Part shown: in pieces, positions 59,420 to 64,000 of the stretch
Position numbering within the stretch: the stretch's first letter is position 1
Layout of the letters: every line of letters begins with the position of its first letter
DNA from: Lacrimispora amygdalina
GTDB taxonomy: Bacteria; Bacillota; Clostridia; Lachnospirales; Lachnospiraceae
DNA length: 64,000 nt
Assembly (NCBI RefSeq): GCF_900205965.1
Contig: NZ_OAOF01000008.1
Coordinates: forward strand, 1 to 64,000
Direction of reading: 5' to 3'
Notes under the pieces: model-generated
The model's database searches: none
Told to the model about the DNA's origin: nothing
Seen by the model: the letters and a program-made list of their open reading frames with translations, nothing else
Translations under genes and position numbers: made by a program

Positions 59420-62056
59420 TTATTTGCGTTTAAACCGTTTTTCAATTTCCATAATCGGTACAATTAAAACGGAGATCAGTACGGCTGCTGTATATTCCAT
59501 AAGGGAGATATGCTCGAAAGAGAATGCTCTCCTTAAAAATGGAATGTAAATAACAGAAGTTGTTAAAACAAAAGACAGTAACAGGGAAGTATTTAAAAAT
59601 CCATTTTTCGTTTTCAAAGAAAAGATGGAATTATTTCTGGAACGCATGTTAAAGGAATGAAACATCTCAAGCAGTGACAGGGTAAGAAAAGCCATTGTCA
59701 TGCCGTCTGCACTTTTCGCAATTTCCCACACTCCGCTTTCTAAGTAGTGTCCGATAAAATACGCTGCCATAGTCAGGAATGCGATCACAAATCCCTGGAA
59801 AGCGATTTCAACACCTACGCCGTCTGCAAAAATGCTGTCTTTCGGGTCTCGTGGCGCCCGTTTCATAATATCGTCCTCTTCTGCTTCCATGCCAAGTCCG
59901 ATAGCGGGAAAGGAATCGGTAATCAGATTGATCCACAGTAAATGAACCGGCTTTAAGATGGTAAAGCCCATGAGGCTGGCGGCAAATACGGCGATTACTT
60001 CTGCCAGGTTGGAGGAAAGCAGAAACTGGATTGCTTTTCTTATATTATCATAGATTCTTCGGCCTTCGGCTACTGCGGCAACAATGGTGGCAAAATTATC
60101 GTCAGCCAGTACCATATCTGCAACGTCTTTTGTAACATCAGTTCCAGTGATACCCATTCCCACACCAATATCCGCTTCCTTGATGGCGGGAGCGTCGTTA
60201 ACGCCGTCTCCGGTCATGGCGGTTACTTTTGAAAGCTTTTTCCATGTTTTCACAATGCGGACTTTATGCTCGGGCTGTACTCTGGCATAGACGGAAAGGC
60301 CCGTAATCCGTTTTTCCAGCTCCTCATCTGATAATTTTTCCAGTTCTCCGCCTGTGATAGCCATGCTTTCATTTTCGAGAATGCCCAGTTCCTTCGCGAT
60401 GGCGACAGCAGTGGCCTTATGGTCCCCGGTGATCATAATCGGCCGGATACTGGCACTCTGGCATTCTTTAATGGCTGCTTTTACTTCCGGACGGACCGGA
60501 TCGATCATACCGGATAGCCCCAGGTAGATCAGGTCATTTTCCAGAGCTTCAGGAGTGAAGGAAGGTATATCCTGCCATTCCCGCATAGAAGCGCATAATA
60601 CGCGAAGTGCCCGGTCAGCCATGGCTTTGTTGGCCTGTATAATATCCTGACGGATGTCGTCGGTCATGTTTACAATGCTGCCTTTCATATATGCCTTGCT
60701 GCAGCGTTTCAGGACTTCGTCAGGTGCGCCCTTTGTGAACTGGATTATGGTGCCGTCTTTCTTTTTGTGAACGGTAGACATCATTTTCCGAACGGAATCA
60801 AACGGTGCTTCACCAATTCGCTCATAATCTTTGGCCAGATCAGTTTTTGACAGGTTATATTTATTTGCATCATTTACCAGTGCGCATTCTGTAGGTTCTC
60901 CTACTGCCTGATGGCTTTCCGGGTCAAGCACGGCATCAGAACAGAGTGCCATGGCAGTCATTAGAAGGTTATCATCAAAAGAAGAGTGTTCCACTACGGT
61001 CATCTTATTCTGGGTTAAGGTTCCGGTCTTGTCAGAACAGATAATCTGAGTGCAGCCTAACGTTTCTACGGCTGTCAGTTTTCTTACAATTGCGTGCTTG
61101 CGTGACATCTTTGTTACTCCGATGGACAGCAGTATGGTAACCACCGCTGCCAGTCCTTCCGGAATGGCGGCTACTGCCAGAGAAACAGCAATCATAAAGG
61201 TGTCAATCAGTTCCTCCATCCGGATGCTGTTTCCTGAAGCTGTGATTCTTATAATATTTACAGCGAACATTAAGGTACAAATCACAAGAACCATGATGGA
61301 CAGCACCTTGGAGAGCTGGTTTAATTTGATCTGGAGAGGTGTTTCCTCGTCTTTCGCCGTGTTAAGGGCATCTGCAATATGGCCGATCTCAGTTTCCATT
61401 CCTGTGTGACAGACTACGGCTTTCCCACGGCCGTAAACGATTGTAGAGCCGGTATAAATCATGTTCTTTCTGTCTGCCAGCCCAACCTCTCCCTTTTCAG
61501 CATTTATCACATCACTGATTTTAGAGACAGAGACCGATTCACCTGTCAGTGCGGCTTCTTCTGCTTTTAAGCTGGCACTCTCTAAAACTCTGGAATCAGC
61601 GGGAACTGAATCGCCTGCCTCCAGGACGATGATGTCACCAGGTACCAGCAGTTCTGAGCGGATGATTTCAAGTTTATCATTTCGAATGACTTTTGATGTG
61701 GCAGCCGTCATTTCCTGTAAGGATGCTATGGCAGATTCGGCTTTTGACTCCTGATAAACACCCAGAATGGCGTTAATAATGACGACAAGCAGGATTATAA
61801 TGGTATCAATCATGCTTTCTCCTGCGTAAAAAGAGGCAGCTCCGGAGATGACTGCGGCGGCAATCAGAACAATTGTCATAAAATTAGAAAGTTCTTTTAA
61901 GAATTTTTTGAAGAGACTTGTCTGCTTCCCTTCTTTTAATTTATTTAACCCGTATTTGCCCAGCCGTTCTTTGGCCTGGGCCTGGGTGAGCCCCTGAGGA
62001 GATGTCTCAAGCTGGTTTAGGACTTCATTGGATTCCAATAAGTATTCTTTTTGCAT
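59420..62056 (-). CDS. Cation-transporting P-type ATPase (Ca2+, SERCA/PMR1-like)
   Basis: 878 residues from the ATG behind AGGAG; the frame extends 23 codons upstream without a site. P2-type layout: N-terminal cation ATPase domain, actuator TGES, helix 4 with VAAIPEGLAAVVTILL (calcium-site PEGL), phosphorylation motif ICSDKTGTLTQ, KGAPDEVL, MITGDHKATA, MTGDGVNDAPAIKEADIGV and a six-helix C-terminus. The PEGL motif and length fit calcium export from the cytoplasm. Single gene with its own terminator. Confidence 0.92.
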   Translation of the reverse strand: MQKEYLLESNEVLNQLETSPQGLTQAQAKERLGKYGLNKLKEGKQTSLFKKFLKELSNFMTIVLIAAAVISGAASFYAGESMIDTIIILLVVIINAILGVYQESKAESAIASLQEMTAATSKVIRNDKLEIIRSELLVPGDIIVLEAGDSVPADSRVLESASLKAEEAALTGESVSVSKISDVINAEKGEVGLADRKNMIYTGSTIVYGRGKAVVCHTGMETEIGHIADALNTAKDEETPLQIKLNQLSKVLSIMVLVICTLMFAVNIIRITASGNSIRMEELIDTFMIAVSLAVAAIPEGLAAVVTILLSIGVTKMSRKHAIVRKLTAVETLGCTQIICSDKTGTLTQNKMTVVEHSSFDDNLLMTAMALCSDAVLDPESHQAVGEPTECALVNDANKYNLSKTDLAKDYERIGEAPFDSVRKMMSTVHKKKDGTIIQFTKGAPDEVLKRCSKAYMKGSIVNMTDDIRQDIIQANKAMADRALRVLCASMREWQDIPSFTPEALENDLIYLGLSGMIDPVRPEVKAAIKECQSASIRPIMITGDHKATAVAIAKELGILENESMAITGGELEKLSDEELEKRITGLSVYARVQPEHKVRIVKTWKKLSKVTAMTGDGVNDAPAIKEADIGVGMGITGTDVTKDVADMVLADDNFATIVAAVAEGRRIYDNIRKAIQFLLSSNLAEVIAVFAASLMGFTILKPVHLLWINLITDSFPAIGLGMEAEEDDIMKRAPRDPKDSIFADGVGVEIAFQGFVIAFLTMAAYFIGHYLESGVWEIAKSADGMTMAFLTLSLLEMFHSFNMRSRNNSIFSLKTKNGFLNTSLLLSFVLTTSVIYIPFLRRAFSFEHISLMEYTAAVLISVLIVPIMEIEKRFKRK

Positions 62057-62264
62057 TGTTTTTCTCCTAAATTTATTTTTATGTTGCGGTTGACCAGTGA
62101 TAGATAGTGTTTCCCTTTTTTGCATTAATTATCAGAATTAATCAGTCTCCATAATGTATTCCGGCTGAACAAGTTTATTCATGACCCGGCAAAACATTTC
62201 CCATGTTCAGCCGGTTGCTCATGCTCCTTTCCTTAGAAATGTCCGTATTTGAAAGATATGTACA

Positions 62265-62309
62265 AAATCGCCCTTGTTTTTTCGGAAATCGTAAAAACAA
62301 GGGCGATTT
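62265..62309 (-). terminator. Terminator of the rpiR-like gene
   Basis: A 17-bp perfect stem (62,265-62,281 with 62,293-62,309). T-runs within and after the arm on the minus strand. It lies 16 bases past the stop. The remaining gap (62,057-62,264) shows no gene. Confidence 0.87.
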
Positions 62310-62324
62310 ATAATGTGCAATGTA

Positions 62325-63194
62325 CTAGAGGAGATCCATAAATTTTTGCAGCCCGTCTCTGGTGTCGTCGCTGTTTAATCTCGAATAAGATGCAGCTTTT
62401 TGAAAGAATTGAAATGATTTTACATCCTCCGTCAGAAAATTATGAAACAGCATATCGAAAAGTACCAGTATGAGGATTTCCCTGGTTATAATATTGCTGC
62501 TAAGAAGCAGGTCAGTTTTTGGTATCAGCAGGATAATGCTGGCATAGGGAGAACACAGGGACTTTTCATAATTGGTTATGAGCAGAATATCGCTGCCGTT
62601 TTTTTTGAAATCAGCCAGTATGGAAGCCAGCTGCTTATGATTACCGGAGAGAGAGAGCGTGATAAAGAGATCACTCTCCTGAGAGAGACTCTGATATAAC
62701 TTGAGTGTATCATAGTTGGTAAGTGCCTGTACGGTAAGACCCAGAGTCATAAATTTGTGAGTAATAATCTCTGCAGTATTCTGATTAAAGTTGAGCCCAA
62801 TAATAAAGATTCGCCTTGCTTTTAACATCAGCTCTCTGGTATGGTTAATGTCTGATGGGTTGGTTAGATGAAACAGGCTGTCTAAGAGCATCTTGTAGTC
62901 ATTGAGCAGAGCCGAATAATCAGAGTGATTGACAGAAGAAGAACTTTTATCTATTTCCTTCTGCATGGTATATTTTAATTCATTTAATCCGGAGTATCCT
63001 ACTTTCTGGGCAAAACGGATAATGCTGGCATCGGAAGTTCCGATCTCCTTTGCCAGCTCCTGGGCACTGAGTTCAATGAATTTCATTGTGAATTTTTTAA
63101 TGTATTGTACGATTTTCCAATCCGTTTTGGTGAACTGGTTGGACATGCCGTCAATACGGGCCATTAAAGTAAACAGTTCATAGTTTTCTTCCAT
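62325..63194 (-). CDS. RpiR/MurR-family regulator of the mannose-type PTS
   Basis: 289 residues. HTH_6 domain (about 15-90) with LSAQELAKEIGTSDASIIRFAQKVGYSGLNELK. SIS domain (about 125-270) with IFIIGLNFNQNTAEIITHKF and FITLSLSGNHKQLASILADF. Divergent from a mannose-family PTS operon, with a perfect CTTTCCAA-A-TTGGAAAG palindrome 25 bases upstream of its start. It likely represses both directions and responds to the imported sugar phosphate. Amino sugars are common ligands, but nothing here fixes it. Confidence 0.88.
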   Translation of the reverse strand: MEENYELFTLMARIDGMSNQFTKTDWKIVQYIKKFTMKFIELSAQELAKEIGTSDASIIRFAQKVGYSGLNELKYTMQKEIDKSSSSVNHSDYSALLNDYKMLLDSLFHLTNPSDINHTRELMLKARRIFIIGLNFNQNTAEIITHKFMTLGLTVQALTNYDTLKLYQSLSQESDLFITLSLSGNHKQLASILADFKKNGSDILLITNYEKSLCSPYASIILLIPKTDLLLSSNIITREILILVLFDMLFHNFLTEDVKSFQFFQKAASYSRLNSDDTRDGLQKFMDLL

Positions 63195-63218
63195 TTAAGG
63201 TATATTCTTCCTTTCAAT

Positions 63219-63235
63219 CTTTCCAAATTGGAAAG
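63219..63235. promoter_or_regulatory. RpiR operator palindrome
   Basis: CTTTCCAAATTGGAAAG, perfect 8-bp arms around one base, in the gap between the divergent rpiR and PTS genes. Confidence 0.65.
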
Positions 63236-63392
63236 CCGTATTGTAATTTTTGTAGCGTTTATGTAGTGAATTTCAAAGTAAGTATATCATATTTCTAATT
63301 TAAAATACAATATTCCTTGATTAAAAAAGTTATAATTACAGAAAAAGTAGTAAAATACATAAATTTATTGTGAAAATAATATAAGTACAATA

Positions 63393-63421
63393 TTGACATA
63401 AAAAATGTAGTATGCTACAAT
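63393..63421 (+). promoter_or_regulatory. Promoter of the mannose-family PTS operon
   Basis: -35 TTGACA (63,393-63,398), 17-bp spacer, -10 TACAAT (63,416-63,421). The small palindrome TGTAG-TATG-CTACA (63,406-63,419) overlaps the -10 and may be a second regulatory site. Confidence 0.75.
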
Positions 63422-63465
63422 TCGAATTACAAAGGGAATAAAAATGTTAAATAAGGAGGTACGAT

Positions 63466-63882
63466 ATGGAGAAACCGCAGATTTTGCTCTTAACTCACGG
63501 GGGCTGGGGAAAGGCGCTGACGGAAAGTCTGAAAATGATTATGGGAAGCGTTGATTTTGTTCATGAGATTCCTCTTCTTCCTGAGGTTACGTTTGCAGAA
63601 TATTATGCAATGGTGGATGAATATGCAGCCGGTATGCCGGAAAAGTCCCTGATTTTTACCGATGTATTTGGCGGGACAACCACCAATGCAGGTGCTAAAA
63701 TCGGACGGGAGCGGAATATTAAGGTGGTTTCAGGACTGAATGCACCACTCATGATTGAGGCCTGTACCCAGATCCAGTACACCGGGGATTGCAACTTTGA
63801 TGTGGTTTTGCAGCAGGGGCAGTCATCAATTATTGATGTGATCAGTGAGGTCACAAAGTCAATGGGAAAGAAGGAGAGTTAA
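63466..63882 (+). CDS. PTS mannose/sorbose-family EIIA
   Basis: 138 residues, a single IIA(Man) domain. The phosphorylated residue is His11 in LLLTHGGWGKAL; SLIFTDVFGGTTTNAGAKIG is the family core. It passes phosphate from HPr to the separate IIB protein next door. AAGGAGG lies 8 bases upstream. First gene of the operon. Confidence 0.92.
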   Translation: MEKPQILLLTHGGWGKALTESLKMIMGSVDFVHEIPLLPEVTFAEYYAMVDEYAAGMPEKSLIFTDVFGGTTTNAGAKIGRERNIKVVSGLNAPLMIEACTQIQYTGDCNFDVVLQQGQSSIIDVISEVTKSMGKKES

Positions 63883-63883
63883 A

Positions 63884-64000
63884 ATGGCAGAAATTGTATT
63901 ATGCAGAATTGACAGCAGGCTGATTCACGGACAGGTTATGACCAAATGGGTGAATCAGTCAAAAGCCAACCGGATTGTTGTAGTTAGCGACAGTCTCGCT
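63884..64000 (+). CDS. PTS mannose/sorbose-family EIIB, cut by the window end
   Basis: The first 39 residues only. MAEIVLCRIDSRLIHGQVMT is the IIB(Man/Sor) signature with phospho-His15. It starts 1 base after the EIIA stop. The IIC and IID membrane genes should follow outside the window. Confidence 0.92.
   Translation, partial: MAEIVLCRIDSRLIHGQVMTKWVNQSKANRIVVVSDSLA

Overview
The window looks like the chromosome of a spore-forming, anaerobic Firmicute of the Lachnospiraceae type (Clostridium cluster XIVa; Lacrimispora/Hungatella-like). This is an inference. It rests on strong AGGAGG ribosome binding sites, moderate-to-low G+C, dipicolinate synthase genes (dpaAB, an endospore function), an rpsF-ssb-rpsR operon, many CUT1 sugar ABC transporters and PTS genes, and AraC/RpiR/LacI regulators. 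I saw no tRNA, rRNA or CRISPR array.

Layout. 0-6.5 kb is a mixed accessory stretch: a frameshifted flavodoxin-type reductase, a MarR-controlled BAAT-like acyl hydrolase/transferase, a PadR/DUF2812 pair, an AraC/GyrI-like regulator, a DUF6440 protein, a nucleotidyltransferase and an XRE repressor. 6.7-21.2 kb holds two adjacent beta-galactoside modules. One, on the minus strand, has a lipoprotein binding protein, two permeases and a GH2 enzyme, next to an ArsR-type regulator. The other, on the plus strand, is a galactan operon (GH53 endogalactanase, two permeases, binding protein, LacI regulator, GH42 beta-galactosidase). 21.2-24.2 kb has a DJ-1/PfpI protein, an APC amino-acid permease and a phage-like divergent repressor/Cro-type switch whose operators also occur at the 6.4-kb paralogue. 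24.2-29.3 kb is an RpiR-headed ketose operon (PfkB kinase, fructose-type PTS EIIBCA, class II aldolase), followed by a GNAT gene.

29.4-40.2 kb is an AT-rich island. It carries a decayed class II lanthipeptide locus: lanM lacking its N-terminus, an intact lanT, and no recognisable lanA. It also carries an apparently intact LanFEG-type immunity/export ABC system with its own histidine kinase and response regulator. Four CAAGGTT direct repeats spaced exactly 11 bp lie upstream of the ABC operon. A LytTR response regulator beside a broken membrane sensor completes the island.

40.2-52.1 kb is core-like: dpaBA divergent from dapA, a chemotaxis receptor, a His-less HPr-like protein, an AraC regulator, a DUF2156/GNAT/sirtuin/aldo-keto reductase string, and the S6-SSB-S18 operon with a structured leader. 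52.1-57.4 kb is an insertion-scarred accessory patch: a headless S8 peptidase, a degenerate IS30 element, and a two-gene cassette of unknown function (a secreted Ig/PKD-like protein plus a helical protein). 57.6-64 kb has a methyltransferase, a flavodoxin/ferredoxin fusion, a Ca2+-type P-ATPase and an RpiR regulator divergent from a mannose-family PTS operon that runs off the window.

How it fits together: much of the window handles plant-type galactans and other sugars. GH53 cuts galactan outside the cell, ABC transporters import oligosaccharides, GH42/GH2 release galactose, and separate PTS systems bring in ketoses or hexoses, each with its own local repressor and palindromic operator. The best candidates for under-described biology are the resistance module with 11-bp repeats inside the decayed lanthipeptide island, the GTTGCA-N4-TGCAAC repressor network, the ArsR-type sugar regulator and the unknown cassette at 55-57.3 kb.
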